The translations under genes were made by a program, and so were the position numbers. DNA of 32,501 bases, from positions 1-32,501 of the forward strand of contig JAUVAA010000015.1 in NCBI GenBank assembly GCA_030591965.1, in the 5' to 3' direction. This document shows, in pieces, positions 1 to 8,571 of this stretch (within the stretch, counting starts at the first letter, position 1; each line of letters opens with the position of its first letter). This DNA is from a bacterium (lineage in GTDB: Bacteria > Pseudomonadota > Gammaproteobacteria > Methylococcales > Methylomonadaceae). Under the pieces are notes generated by a model. It made no database searches and was not told the origin of the DNA. It saw nothing but the letters and a program-made list of their open reading frames with translations.

Positions 1-1142
1 AGCAAGCGCTGGAGGAATTAAAGCAAGCCGATTTATATCGCTCAAGACGCGTGATAGATTCTGCGCAAGGGGTTTATTTACAGGTCGATGGGAAGTCAGT
101 ATTAAACTTTTGTAGTAATGACTATTTAGGGCTGGCTAATCACCCTGAAGTGATTAAATCCTTTAAAGAGGCGGCTGATCGCTATGGCGTCGGCAGTGGT
201 TCGGCGCATTTAGTGTGCGGTCATGGCCGTGAACATCATACTTTAGAAGAGGAGTTGGCCGATTTTACGGGGCGTGAGCGGGCATTATTGTTTTCTACAG
301 GCTATATGGCGAATTTAGGTGCGATAGCGGGGCTGATGGCTAAAGGTGATGTGATTTATGAAGATAAATTAAATCATGCCTCTTTACTCGATGGCGGATT
401 GCTATCGGGGGCTAAATTTAAGCGCTATTTGCATAATGATTTGCATAACCTGCAATTAAAAATGCAAGGGCAAGAAGCTGGGCAAAATGCCATGATTGTC
501 ACTGATGGTGTATTTAGTATGGATGGTGATGTAGCTTGCTTGTCTGATTTATCTGCATTAGCAGAACAGCAAGGTGCATTGTTATTGGTTGATGATGCGC
601 ATGGTTTTGGTGTCTTGGGGCAATCGGGTGGCGGTATTGTTGAGCAATGTCAGTTAACTCAGGAGCAAGTGCCTTTATTGATAGGTACCTTTGGTAAAGC
701 ATTTGGGACGAGTGGAGCGTTTGTTGCAGGTTCTGAGGCTTTAATTGAAACTTTGATTCAAAAGTCGCGCACTTATATCTATACCACTGCATTACCGCCT
801 GCGATTGCGGCAGCAACGCGAGCAAGTTTGAGATTGCTGCAAGCTGATGGTTGGCGTCGAGACAAATTGCATCAGTTGATTGCGCATTTTAGGCGTGGAG
901 CTGAGCAACTGGGTTTGGAGTTAATGCCTTCTGAATCGGCTATTCAGCCTATTATCTTAGGTGAGAGCCAGAAAGCTATGCAAGCTAGTGCTGCTTTGCT
1001 AAAGCAAGGAATTTGGGTAAGTGCTATACGCCCACCGACTGTTGCGCAAGGTAGTGCCCGATTACGAATTACCTTTTCAGCTGCGCATGATATTGAACAT
1101 GTGGATCAACTGTTAGGTGCTTTGGCAGGGATTTCTCAGTGA
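1..1142 (+). CDS. bioF: 8-amino-7-oxononanoate synthase, 5'-truncated by window edge
   Basis: PLP enzyme that condenses pimeloyl-ACP (or pimeloyl-CoA) with L-alanine to give 8-amino-7-oxononanoate, the first ring-building step of biotin synthesis. The reading frame is open from base 3 and the residues before the GTG at 51 (ALEELKQADLYRSRR) match the usual BioF N-terminus, so that GTG is not the start; only the first 10-20 residues should be missing. Visible family marks are SSNDYLGL-like CSNDYLGL near the start, the HASLLDG segment, DGVFSMDGD, VDDAHGFGVLG and the PLP-lysine motif FGKAFGTSGAF (Lys codon 696-698). The C-terminal IRPPTVAQGSARLRIT is typical of BioF rather than of Kbl or HemA relatives. 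The TGA stop overlaps the bioH GTG (GTGA), so it is the first visible gene of a bioFHCD operon. Confidence 0.96.
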   Translation, partial: QALEELKQADLYRSRRVIDSAQGVYLQVDGKSVLNFCSNDYLGLANHPEVIKSFKEAADRYGVGSGSAHLVCGHGREHHTLEEELADFTGRERALLFSTGYMANLGAIAGLMAKGDVIYEDKLNHASLLDGGLLSGAKFKRYLHNDLHNLQLKMQGQEAGQNAMIVTDGVFSMDGDVACLSDLSALAEQQGALLLVDDAHGFGVLGQSGGGIVEQCQLTQEQVPLLIGTFGKAFGTSGAFVAGSEALIETLIQKSRTYIYTTALPPAIAAATRASLRLLQADGWRRDKLHQLIAHFRRGAEQLGLELMPSESAIQPIILGESQKAMQASAALLKQGIWVSAIRPPTVAQGSARLRITFSAAHDIEHVDQLLGALAGISQ

Positions 1143-1915
1143 TTAATATATATAAAAAGACCTACGGGCAAGGCGAGCCAGTAGTGATGTTGCATGGCTG
1201 GGCGATGCATAGCGGTTTATGGCGTGCTTTTGCTGAGCAGTTAGCTGTAGACCGGCAAGTGACCTGTCTTGATTTGCCTGGGCATGGCCGAAGTGAAACT
1301 GTTCAACCTTATACCTTGGAGGTTTTGGTTGATGAGTTAGCGCTAGTTTTGCCTGAACAGCCTTGTCACTTAGTCGGTTGGTCTTTAGGCGGTGTGCTCG
1401 CTTTGCGTCTAGCTGAAAAATACCCGAATAAGGTTAAATCCTTAATATTAATCGCAAGTAACCCACATTTTTTAAGTACGCAAGATTGGTCGGGTGTAGC
1501 GCCAAATATATTGGCGGATTTTGCTAGCAACATACAAAAAAATGCTTCGGTGACTTTGTTGCGCTTTATGGGCTTGCAAGTGAAGGAAATGCCGGAGATG
1601 AAATCATGCTTAAAACAGATTAAGGAGGCATTGCAGGAGTGTGTCGTACCTGAGTTAGAGGTTTTGATGGGCGGATTGCAGATATTGCAAACTGCAGATC
1701 TAAGAAGTGCATTATCTGCTTTGACGCTGCCAGTACAAATGATTTTAGGTGAATATGATAGTTTAGTGCCTGCGCAGGTTGGTGGGCAGTGCAAATCTTT
1801 AGCGCCGCAAATTGAAATGCATGTCATAGAGGGTGCGGGGCATGTTCCTTTTATTTCTCATGAGCAACAAGTTTTGACGTTGGTCCGGAATTTTTTGCTT
1901 CGGAGTGGTGCGTGA
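1139..1915 (+). CDS. bioH: Pimeloyl-ACP methyl ester carboxylesterase
   Basis: Alpha/beta hydrolase, 258 residues, that removes the methyl group from pimeloyl-ACP methyl ester made by BioC and so ends the disguised fatty-acid cycle of biotin synthesis. The catalytic triad is visible as Ser82 in GWSLGG, Asp207 in GEYDSLVP and His235 in GAGHVPF, the same numbering as in E. coli BioH; the oxyanion-hole segment is LHGWAMHSG (residues 18-26). The start is a GTG overlapping the bioF stop, and the TGA stop overlaps the bioC ATG (TGATG), which suggests translational coupling along the operon. Whether it still has substrate depends on bioC, which carries a nonsense codon. Confidence 0.95.
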   Translation: MINIYKKTYGQGEPVVMLHGWAMHSGLWRAFAEQLAVDRQVTCLDLPGHGRSETVQPYTLEVLVDELALVLPEQPCHLVGWSLGGVLALRLAEKYPNKVKSLILIASNPHFLSTQDWSGVAPNILADFASNIQKNASVTLLRFMGLQVKEMPEMKSCLKQIKEALQECVVPELEVLMGGLQILQTADLRSALSALTLPVQMILGEYDSLVPAQVGGQCKSLAPQIEMHVIEGAGHVPFISHEQQVLTLVRNFLLRSGA

Positions 1916-2703
1916 TGGTTGTGTCTGTGGTGGATAAAAAACAAATGCGTCAATCTTTTGGTCAGGCTTCGCAAAGCTATGATGGAATGGCAACTTTGCA
2001 GCGGCAAGTGGGGCGTGAGTTAATTAACAAAGTTTCGCTTGGTGATAATGCTCTAGTGTTAGATGTGGGTTGTGGAACTGGTTTTTTTACTCAGCAATTG
2101 CGTGATGTAGCGGGCTTGGGAAATATATTAGCCTAAGATATTGCTTTGCCTATGTTGTTACAAACACAGCAGCGAGTTGGGTGCGCTAAAGTGCCGTTAA
2201 TTTGTGCTGATGCGGAGCAATTACCTTTTATTGATAATTGCGTTGCGGGTATTGTTTCTAATTTAGCTTTGCAGTGGTGTGCTAATTTAGATGTGATGTT
2301 TTCTGATGTTAAGCGAGTACTTCAGCCTAAGGGTCGGTTTGTGTTTTCGACTTTTGGTGTAAGTGCATTACATGAATTAAAAGCGGCGTGGGCAGTGGTA
2401 GATGATTATCCGCATGTGAATGAGTTCTGTTCTTTAGCTGAGGTTAGTGCAAAGTTGCAGGCAGCGGGGTTTGTTGATGTGCGTTTGGAAAAACGAATTT
2501 ATCAGAGTAAATATGCAAGTGTTATTGAGTTGATGCGCGAGCTTAAAGGAATTGGTGCGCATAATGTTAGTTATCAGCGGAATAAAGCCTTAACCAGTAA
2601 AGGTCAAATTCAAGCAATGTGTGCAGCTTACCCAGTCGATGCGGATGGTCAAATAACGGCGAGTTTTGAAATAATTTATGTTCAAGTAAGGAATGAGGGG
2701 TAG
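1915..2703 (+). pseudogene. bioC: Malonyl-ACP O-methyltransferase with in-frame TAA (nonsense-disrupted bioC)
   Basis: BioC methylates malonyl-ACP with SAM to start pimeloyl synthesis. From ATG 1915 (CGGAG at 1901-1905 as ribosome site) the frame gives a normal BioC N-terminus with DKKQMRQSFGQASQSYD and SAM motif I LDVGCGTGFF. A TAA at 2134-2136 then interrupts it. The same frame continues without any shift (DIALPML, DAEQLPF, SNLALQWC, LKGIGAHN) to a TAG at 2701, so one base is the whole defect. Relatives read ALDL/ALDI here; ours reads A-stop-DI, consistent with TTA (Leu) changed to TAA. Total length without the stop is 262 codons, normal for BioC. A restart at 2146 or 2152 would lack SAM motif I and should be inactive. 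A sequencing error cannot be excluded. Confidence 0.9.
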
Positions 2704-2705
2704 GT

Positions 2706-3377
2706 ATGGCGCAAGGTTATTTTGTTACTGGCACGGATACAGGTATTGGTAAAACTTGGACGACAGTTGCGCTTATGCAGTATTTTAAAAATCAGGGTAA
2801 GAGTGTTATAGGTATGAAGCCTATTGCTTCAGGCTGTGATGAGTTGGGTGGGCAATTACGTAATGAGGATGCCTTGCTATTGCAAGAGCATGCATCTGTG
2901 GCGTTGCCTTATCAAGATATTAATCCTTACGCTTTTGCATTGCCGGTTTCTCCGCATATTGCGGCTGATCAGGCGGGTGTTGAAGTAAATATAGCAAACA
3001 TTGTCGAAAAGTATCAACAGCTTGAAAAAAGTGTAGATATTGTGCTGGTTGAAGGAGTTGGTGGCTGGTTGGTGCCAATTAATGCACAGCAAGATGTTGC
3101 AGATTTAGCACAAGCTTTAGGTTTGCCAGTAATTGTGGTGGTTGGTATGCGCTTGGGCTGTATTAATCAAGCTAAGTTGACGTTTGCAGCAATAGAGCAA
3201 AAAGGTGTGCTTTGTAAAGGGTGGATTGCATCCTGTGTGGAGCAAGATATGTTGATGCTTAAAGAAAATATACAGACACTTTGTGCGGCCACAGCTATTC
3301 CGTTATTAGCCGTATTACCTAATGCAGTTGGGCTAGATGCTAAAGCGTTCGCAGAAAAAATCGATAAAACCTTATAA
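2706..3377 (+). CDS. bioD: Dethiobiotin synthetase
   Basis: ATP-dependent enzyme that closes the ureido ring of 7,8-diaminononanoate with CO2 to form dethiobiotin. The N-terminus has the BioD P-loop TGTDTGIGKT (residues 8-17), followed by the substrate-lysine region MKPIASGC and the VEGVGGWLVPI motif near residues 116-126. Length of 223 residues is normal. ATG 2706 lies 2 nt after the bioC stop, with GAGGGG (2696-2701) as the ribosome site, so it should be made from the bio operon message even if bioC is dead. No bioA or bioB is present in the window. Confidence 0.96.
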   Translation: MAQGYFVTGTDTGIGKTWTTVALMQYFKNQGKSVIGMKPIASGCDELGGQLRNEDALLLQEHASVALPYQDINPYAFALPVSPHIAADQAGVEVNIANIVEKYQQLEKSVDIVLVEGVGGWLVPINAQQDVADLAQALGLPVIVVVGMRLGCINQAKLTFAAIEQKGVLCKGWIASCVEQDMLMLKENIQTLCAATAIPLLAVLPNAVGLDAKAFAEKIDKTL

Positions 3378-3433
3378 CATTAAAGTATTTATGGTATAAA
3401 GGCCTTTCTTATAATAATAAATCGGAGATAAGA

Positions 3434-3832
3434 ATGGCTTTAATTACTTGGAATGCTGAACAACATGAGACCAAAGTTGCCTTTGCTGATGATGAACACA
3501 AGATATTATTTGATAAGTTAAATAAATTATATGATTTGGCTACCGGCGGTGCTGAGCGTAGTAACATAGGTAGTGCGTTGGATGATTTGATTGCCTATGT
3601 AGTTGAGCATTTTGCTCATGAAGAAAAAGAAATGCAGGCTAAGAATTATGCGGGTTATGTAGCACATAAAGCAGAACATGATGCTTTAGTGGGTATTTGT
3701 GCTGGGTTGCAAACTAAGTTCCATGCGGGTGAAGGTGATGTAACTGCTGATACCGGAGCTTTAGTAAAAGGTTGGTTAGATAGCCATATTCCTACTTTTG
3801 ATCGAGCTTATGAGAGTACATTAAATAGCTAA
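3434..3832 (+). CDS. Bacteriohemerythrin, single domain
   Basis: Soluble di-iron O2-binding protein of the hemerythrin family, 132 residues. The full ligand set is visible: His22 (DDEHKILF), His59 and Glu63 (EHFAHEE), His78 and His82 (HKAEHD), His118 and Asp123 (WLDSHIPTFD); residue numbering is within one of the well-studied methanotroph bacteriohemerythrins. There is no signal peptide or fused sensor domain, so a cytoplasmic O2 carrier, store or sensor is likely. GGAG at 3424-3427 sits 6 nt before ATG 3434. It has its own terminator and lies just upstream of the cytochrome oxidase operon, a context compatible with O2 delivery to oxidases; that link is inference. The 56-nt gap after bioD has only a weak TATAAA (3395-3400) as promoter candidate. 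Confidence 0.93.
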   Translation: MALITWNAEQHETKVAFADDEHKILFDKLNKLYDLATGGAERSNIGSALDDLIAYVVEHFAHEEKEMQAKNYAGYVAHKAEHDALVGICAGLQTKFHAGEGDVTADTGALVKGWLDSHIPTFDRAYESTLNS

Positions 3833-3857
3833 AATGCAATAGGTTAACAAGAAATAT

Positions 3858-3892
3858 AAGGCTTGTGAGGTTAAACTTTACAGGCCTTTTTT
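3858..3892 (+). terminator. Rho-independent terminator after hemerythrin gene
   Basis: A 9-bp stem (AAGGCTTGT at 3858-3866 with ACAGGCCTT at 3880-3888, one G-U pair) with a 13-nt loop runs into a T tract. It separates the hemerythrin transcript from the cox operon. The following 190 bp up to coxB hold no gene and should contain the cox promoter; I see only weak candidates such as TTGAAA at 3963-3968. Confidence 0.8.
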
Positions 3893-4082
3893 ATGCGCGC
3901 AAGAAAGTTTTTATAAAAACACAGCGGGATTGTCTAGCTTAGCAAGAGCGCATACGGTAAAATTGAAAAGTTTGATTGTGGTAAGAATAAAAAGGACAGG
4001 TCTAGTAAGGGAATGAGTCTGGGACTACAATCACTGTAATAATGCATTCAATCAGTTTCTAACTTTTAGGGGAGGCTACTCC

Positions 4083-5246
4083 GTGATGAAAACAAAGCAA
4101 TTATTCGCCAGTCTGCTCCTTATGGCTTATGGCCTAGGGACAGCTCAGGCGGACTACACTCTTAACTTAATGGAGGGGGTAACATCAATTAGTAAAGATG
4201 TTTACGGCCTACATATGTTGGTATTGTGGGTGTGTGTATTCATAGGTATCGTTGTATTCGGTGCTATGTTTTACTCCATTTACTTTCACCGTAAGTCGAG
4301 AGGATACAAAGCGTCAAATTTCCATGAAAGTACAAAAGTGGAAATTATATGGACTATCATTCCAACCATTATTTTAATTGTATTAGCGATTCCTGCTACT
4401 AAAGTTATGTTGGAAATGGATGATACCAAAGACTCAGAAATGACCATTAAAGTCACGGGGTGGCAGTGGAAGTGGGAATATGAATACTTAGATAGTGGTA
4501 TTCGTTTTTTTAGTAGCTTAGATGAAGCGAGTAATAAAGCGAGACAACTTAATTCTGGTATTGACCCACGAACTGTACCTAATTATTTATTGGAAGTTGA
4601 TAAGCCTTTAGTGGTACCTATTAATACTAAGATTCGTTTCTTATTTACAGCGGCTGATGTAATTCACTCTTGGTGGGTTCCTGATTTGGGCTGGAAAAAA
4701 GATACGATTCCTGGCTTTATTAATGAAGCATGGACTTCTGTTGAGAAAGCCGGCACATATCGCGGTCAATGTACTGAGCTATGTGGTAAAGATCATGGTT
4801 TTATGCCAATTGTAGTTATTGCAATGGAAAAAGCAGATTATGCAGCATGGGTTATTGAACAAAAAGGTGAAGTAGTAGCTCAAGCAGCTGCAGCAGAGCA
4901 AGATTGGACTCAAGAAGATTTAATTGCGAAAGGCGAGAAAGTTTACGCTAATAATTGTGCATCTTGTCATATGGCTGATGGCGCAGGTATGGCGGGTACT
5001 TTTCCTGCAATTTCAAATAGCCCGCTGGTAACAGGGGATATTGATGCGCAAATAGAATTAATGCTAAATGGTAAAGGTATGATGCCTGCCTTTGGGCAAA
5101 TGTTAGACCCTGTTGATTTTGCAGCAGTAACTACATTTATACGTAATGGTTTAGGTAATGCAGTAGGTGATTCAATTCAGCCTTCAGCTATCAAATCTTT
5201 ACAAGCAGCGATTCCAGAAGTCGTTTATGACGATGATGACGAATAA
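4083..5246 (+). CDS. coxB: Cytochrome c oxidase subunit II with fused cytochrome c domain
   Basis: Subunit II accepts electrons from cytochrome c and passes them through CuA to subunit I. The protein is 387 residues: a signal peptide ending near AQA-DY, two membrane helices, a periplasmic cupredoxin domain and a C-terminal cytochrome c domain. The CuA ligands are His195 (HSWWVPD), Cys230, Cys234 and His238 with Met241 (CTELCGKDHGFM). The heme c site is CASCH, residues 292-296, with GKGMMPAFG supplying the likely axial Met. Both GTG 4083 and ATG 4086 are possible starts behind AGGGGAGG (4068-4075); ATG gives a 10-nt spacing and GTG 7 nt. It heads the operon with coxA. Confidence 0.96.
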   Translation: MMKTKQLFASLLLMAYGLGTAQADYTLNLMEGVTSISKDVYGLHMLVLWVCVFIGIVVFGAMFYSIYFHRKSRGYKASNFHESTKVEIIWTIIPTIILIVLAIPATKVMLEMDDTKDSEMTIKVTGWQWKWEYEYLDSGIRFFSSLDEASNKARQLNSGIDPRTVPNYLLEVDKPLVVPINTKIRFLFTAADVIHSWWVPDLGWKKDTIPGFINEAWTSVEKAGTYRGQCTELCGKDHGFMPIVVIAMEKADYAAWVIEQKGEVVAQAAAAEQDWTQEDLIAKGEKVYANNCASCHMADGAGMAGTFPAISNSPLVTGDIDAQIELMLNGKGMMPAFGQMLDPVDFAAVTTFIRNGLGNAVGDSIQPSAIKSLQAAIPEVVYDDDDE

Positions 5247-5300
5247 CATTCGTTATTGTGTTTGAAGCAAATCTTTTTAAGTATTAAACGAGGTATTAGT

Positions 5301-6914
5301 ATGTCTGCTGTAACAGCTGAACATGATCATGATGATCATCATGAACACGGGCCTGAGAAAGGCCTTTTAAGGTGGATAATTACCACCAACCATAAAGATA
5401 TTGGTACGCTTTATTTATTGTTTGCGTTAGCGATGTTTTTTGTTGGTGGAATGATGGCACTGGTTATTCGTGCCGAGTTATTTGAGCCAGGTATGCAATT
5501 TGTGAGTCCGCAGTTTTTTAACTCGATGACTACGATGCATGCATTGGTAATGGTGTTTGGTGCGGTAATGCCAGCATTTGTTGGTTTTGCTAACTGGCAG
5601 ATTCCATTAATGATTGGTGCGCCAGATATGGCGTTACCACGTATGAATAACATGAGTTTCTGGATGTTAGTCGGTGGTATATTGCTATTAGCAAGTACAT
5701 TGTTTATGGAAGGCGGAGCGCCGGCATCGGGTTGGACTTTATATCCACCACTGGTGTTGCAAACAGGTGCTGCATTACCATTTGCTATTTTCTCTGTACA
5801 CATGTTGGGTATCTCATCGATTATGGGGGCGATTAACATCATCGCAACTATCTTCAATATGCGTGCGCCAAAAATGACATTGATGAAAATGCCATTATTC
5901 GTTTGGACTTGGTTAATTACCGCTTTCTTATTGATTGCGATTATGCCTGTTTTTGCAGGTGCGGTAACGATGCTATTGACTGATCGCTTCTTCGATACTA
6001 GCTTCTTTAATGCAGCGGGTGGTGGTGATCCTGTGCTTTATCAACATATTTTTTGGTTCTTCGGACACCCAGAAGTATATGTAATGATTCTGCCAACTTT
6101 TGGTGTTGCTTCAACTATTATTCCAGTATTTGCACGTAAGCCTTTATTTGGTTACAGCTCTATGGTTTATGCGACAGCAGCTATTGCATTTTTATCATTC
6201 ATCGTTTGGGCACATCACATGTTTACTGTGGGTATGCCGATGGCTGGTGAGTTGTACTTTATGTATGCGACCATGTTAATTGCGATTCCTACTGGGGTTA
6301 AAATTTTTAACTGGACTGCAACGATGTGGCAAGGGTCTATGACCTTTGAAACTCCTATGTTGTTTTCAATTGCTTTCGTAGTGTTATTTACTCTGGGTGG
6401 CTTTACTGGATTAATGATGGCTCTGGCTCCTATTGATTTTCAGTATCATGATACTTACTTTATTGTGGCTCATTTTCATTACACTTTAGTGCCAGCATCA
6501 ATATTTATTTTGATGGCAGGTGGATATTTCTGGTTACCTAAATGGACTGGGAATATGTATGATGAGAAATTAGCTAAGTTGCATTTCTGGTTATCGGCTG
6601 TTTCCGTTAATATTTTGTTTTTCCCGCAACATTTCTTAGGTTTGGCTGGTATGCCACGTCGTATTCCTGATTACGCAGTACAGTTTGCTGATTGGAATAT
6701 GGTGTCTAGTGTTGGCGCATTTATTTTCGGTTTTAGCCAGTTGTTATTCCTTTATATTGTTATTCATACAATTAAAGGTGGTACAGGCGAAAAAGTATCT
6801 GATGAAGTTTGGGAAGATGCACATAAGCATGGCTTAGAGTGGACTTTACCTTCACCAGTGCCATACCATACTTTTGCTACTCCACCAGAAAAAATTCCAA
6901 CTGAACATTTCTAA
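5301..6914 (+). CDS. coxA: Cytochrome c oxidase subunit I (aa3, A1 type)
   Basis: Catalytic heme-copper subunit, 537 residues and about twelve membrane helices, that reduces O2 and pumps protons. Heme a ligands are His80 (TMHALVM) and His393; heme a3 ligand is His391 (HFHY); CuB ligands are His256, His305 and His306, with the cross-linked Tyr260 in GHPEVY. Glu258 marks the A1 D-channel type, Asp109 is the D-channel entry ([11 protein letters not shown]) and Lys334 the K-channel lysine (PTGVKIFN). I chose ATG 5301 because ACGAGG (5288-5293) sits 7 nt upstream; an in-frame TTG at 5256 would add 15 residues but has no ribosome site. The His/Asp-rich N-terminus (residues 7-17) is cytoplasmic. Confidence 0.97.
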   Translation: MSAVTAEHDHDDHHEHGPEKGLLRWIITTNHKDIGTLYLLFALAMFFVGGMMALVIRAELFEPGMQFVSPQFFNSMTTMHALVMVFGAVMPAFVGFANWQIPLMIGAPDMALPRMNNMSFWMLVGGILLLASTLFMEGGAPASGWTLYPPLVLQTGAALPFAIFSVHMLGISSIMGAINIIATIFNMRAPKMTLMKMPLFVWTWLITAFLLIAIMPVFAGAVTMLLTDRFFDTSFFNAAGGGDPVLYQHIFWFFGHPEVYVMILPTFGVASTIIPVFARKPLFGYSSMVYATAAIAFLSFIVWAHHMFTVGMPMAGELYFMYATMLIAIPTGVKIFNWTATMWQGSMTFETPMLFSIAFVVLFTLGGFTGLMMALAPIDFQYHDTYFIVAHFHYTLVPASIFILMAGGYFWLPKWTGNMYDEKLAKLHFWLSAVSVNILFFPQHFLGLAGMPRRIPDYAVQFADWNMVSSVGAFIFGFSQLLFLYIVIHTIKGGTGEKVSDEVWEDAHKHGLEWTLPSPVPYHTFATPPEKIPTEHF

Positions 6915-6926
6915 GGAGCTTATATC

Positions 6927-6957
6927 CTTTGCTCATAGTTAGTTTATATGAGCAAAG
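6927..6957 (+). repeat. Perfect 11-bp inverted repeat between coxA and the small ORF
   Basis: CTTTGCTCATA (6927-6937) and TATGAGCAAAG (6947-6957) are exact reverse complements around a 9-nt loop. No T tract follows, so it is not a standard terminator. As RNA it would form a stable hairpin 12 nt after the coxA stop and 13 nt before the next start codon. It may protect the coxBA message or set lower expression of the downstream genes; the function is inferred. Confidence 0.75.
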
Positions 6958-6970
6958 TGATAGCAAAATA

Positions 6971-7066
6971 ATGACTACTAAAACAAAAAATATTTTGACT
7001 GCAGTCGCCTTGGCGGTTGTTGCAATTTCAATTTATGTTTTTGCTGTAATAAGGGTTACCTCTTAG
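6971..7066 (+). CDS. 31-residue membrane microprotein between coxA and ctaG
   Basis: A short ORF (ATG 6971, TAG 7064-7066) encodes a basic N-terminus (MTTKTKN) followed by one hydrophobic helix of about 20 residues and a short tail ending RVTS. The stop overlaps the ctaG GTG by one base (TAGTG), a sign of translational coupling. Many proteobacterial cox operons carry a tiny single-helix protein at this exact place, sometimes annotated as a cytochrome oxidase small assembly protein. I infer the same type here from position, size and topology. The ribosome site is poor, so expression may depend on coupling or be low. Confidence 0.65.
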   Translation: MTTKTKNILTAVALAVVAISIYVFAVIRVTS

Positions 7067-7593
7067 TGAATGCAGATTTAGAGCAGAAGAATAAAAAAAC
7101 AGTTCGAGCCTTAGTTCTTTTGGTGTTCGTTATGTTTTTGTTTGCCGTTGCTTTGATACCTTTGTACGATATTTTGTGCGAGATAACCGGTATTAATGGG
7201 AAAACTAAGCAAGACTCTTCTGCTTTAAATTATGCCGTTGATACACAAAGAGAAATAACGCTGGAGTTTATTACTTCACTGGGTTCAGGTACTAACTTAG
7301 CCTTTAAGGCTGATAAGTACGAGGTTAAATTGCATCCGGGTGAAGTGGTTAAGATGGGTTTTACAGCAACCAATAAAACAGATCAGCGTATCACTGCAAA
7401 GGCTAACCCGAGCGTTACTCCGGGACCTTCAGTTGCTTACGTTAAAAATACCGAGTGTTTTTGTTTTGATACCCAGGTTTTTGAAGCAGGTGAAACTAAG
7501 CACTTAGAAGTGAAAATAGTGATTAACCCCGCCTTACCTGAGCATTATAAAAGGCTAACATTCGGACTTACATTTTTTGATACTACTAACTAA
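7066..7593 (+). CDS. ctaG: Cytochrome c oxidase assembly protein, CuB insertion
   Basis: Cox11/CtaG family, 175 residues: one N-terminal membrane helix (residues 12-33) and a periplasmic immunoglobulin-like domain that delivers copper to the CuB site of subunit I. The copper motif is CFCFD (in ECFCFDTQVFEAGE), and the post-helix segment PLYDILCEITGINGKT is diagnostic of the family. The GTG start overlaps the stop of the preceding microprotein; AAGGG at about 7051-7055 is the likely ribosome site. Its place between coxA and coxC is the usual one. Confidence 0.95.
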   Translation: MNADLEQKNKKTVRALVLLVFVMFLFAVALIPLYDILCEITGINGKTKQDSSALNYAVDTQREITLEFITSLGSGTNLAFKADKYEVKLHPGEVVKMGFTATNKTDQRITAKANPSVTPGPSVAYVKNTECFCFDTQVFEAGETKHLEVKIVINPALPEHYKRLTFGLTFFDTTN

Positions 7594-7603
7594 ATAGGGG
7601 ATT

Positions 7604-8473
7604 ATGATGTCTACACAAGGCGCATATTACATTCCACATAAGGCAACATGGCCGATAGCTGCGACTATTGGTTTGATGACTTCATTGGCAGGTTTTGCAA
7701 ACTACTTAAATGGCAATGCGGCAGGTTCTACTTTTATGCTGGTCGGCTTGTCAATTTTTATTATCATGATTGGTGGTTGGTTCACTTTACAAGCAACAGA
7801 AAGTGAAACAGGCATGTATAACAAAGGCGTGTGTATTTCCTATCGCATGGCAATGATGTGGTTTATTTTTTCTGAAATCATGTTTTTTGCAGTATTTTTC
7901 GGTACGCTTTGGTACACGCGTAATTTATCAGTAGATTGGTTGGCAAGCATTGGTGACGGTCCAGGTCGTTCTTCTGGGTTATTATGGCCTTCTTTTGAAT
8001 CTGTATGGCCAACAAATGGACCGGGTGATATCGGTGGTGAATTTGAGCCTATGGGTGCTTTCGGTTTACCTTTGTTGAATACTTTAATTCTTTTAACTAG
8101 TGGTGTGACTTGTACTTGGGCACATCATGGTTTAATTGAAAAAAATCGTAGTCAATTAATCAAAGGTTTAGCGGCAACTGTCACTTTAGGGTTTTTGTTC
8201 GTTGCTTTCCAGGCGCTTGAGTATCAAGAAGCTTATCATGAAATGGGTTTAACTTTAGGTTCTGGTATCTATGGTTCGACTTTCTTCATGTTGACCGGTT
8301 TTCACGGTTTTCACGTTTGTGTCGGTGCTATTATTTTGACTGTGGTTTTATTCCGTAGTTCAAAAGGACATTTTACACCTGAAAATCATTTTGCTTTCGA
8401 GGCTGCGGCTTGGTATTGGCATTTTGTTGATGTTGTCTGGTTGGGTTTGTTTATTTTTGTTTATATGATGTAA
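7604..8473 (+). CDS. coxC: Cytochrome c oxidase subunit III
   Basis: Integral membrane subunit, 289 residues with seven predicted helices, that stabilises the catalytic core and its proton uptake. Recognisable segments are MYNKGVCISYRMAMMWFIFSE, FFGTLWYTRN, the TCTWAHHGLIE loop, QALEYQEAYHEMGLTLGSGIYGS and the C-terminal FEAAAWYWHFVDVVWLGLF. Two ATG codons (7604 and 7607) are in tandem behind AGGGG (7597-7601 region), so the start is uncertain by one codon. It is followed by a terminator that ends the coxBA-ctaG-coxC unit. Confidence 0.96.
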   Translation: MMSTQGAYYIPHKATWPIAATIGLMTSLAGFANYLNGNAAGSTFMLVGLSIFIIMIGGWFTLQATESETGMYNKGVCISYRMAMMWFIFSEIMFFAVFFGTLWYTRNLSVDWLASIGDGPGRSSGLLWPSFESVWPTNGPGDIGGEFEPMGAFGLPLLNTLILLTSGVTCTWAHHGLIEKNRSQLIKGLAATVTLGFLFVAFQALEYQEAYHEMGLTLGSGIYGSTFFMLTGFHGFHVCVGAIILTVVLFRSSKGHFTPENHFAFEAAAWYWHFVDVVWLGLFIFVYMM

Positions 8474-8495
8474 TCAATCCAGTTTGGCTGAAAAA

Positions 8496-8527
8496 AGCAC
8501 TATCTGTATGGGTAGTGCTTTTTTTTT
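8496..8527. terminator. Terminator between convergent coxC and DUF2909-type gene
   Basis: AGCACTATC (8496-8504) pairs with GGTAGTGCT (8511-8519) around a 6-nt loop and is followed by eight T; the left side is preceded by an A tract (8491-8496). The arrangement suits termination from both directions between two convergent genes. Confidence 0.85.
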
Positions 8528-8571
8528 GTCTTGATAAATAGCAATGATTTCTGGGTTTTATCTTGGGTTTT

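Noticed and set aside
51-53. GTG 51 as the bioF start
   Set aside because: The frame is open to the window edge and the upstream residues align with BioF N-termini, so the gene starts outside the window.
2134-2136. Recoding of the bioC stop as a non-standard amino acid
   Set aside because: The codon is TAA, which is not used for selenocysteine (TGA) or pyrrolysine (TAG), and no recoding structure is evident; a point mutation or error is simpler.
5256-5300. Longer coxA start at TTG 5256
   Set aside because: There is no ribosome site, and the 15 extra residues do not resemble CoxA N-termini; ATG 5301 has ACGAGG at the right distance.
5411-5857. Antisense ORF of 148 codons within coxA
   Set aside because: Open only as a shadow of the coxA codon pattern, with no start context or family resemblance; the same applies to the other antisense frames within genes.
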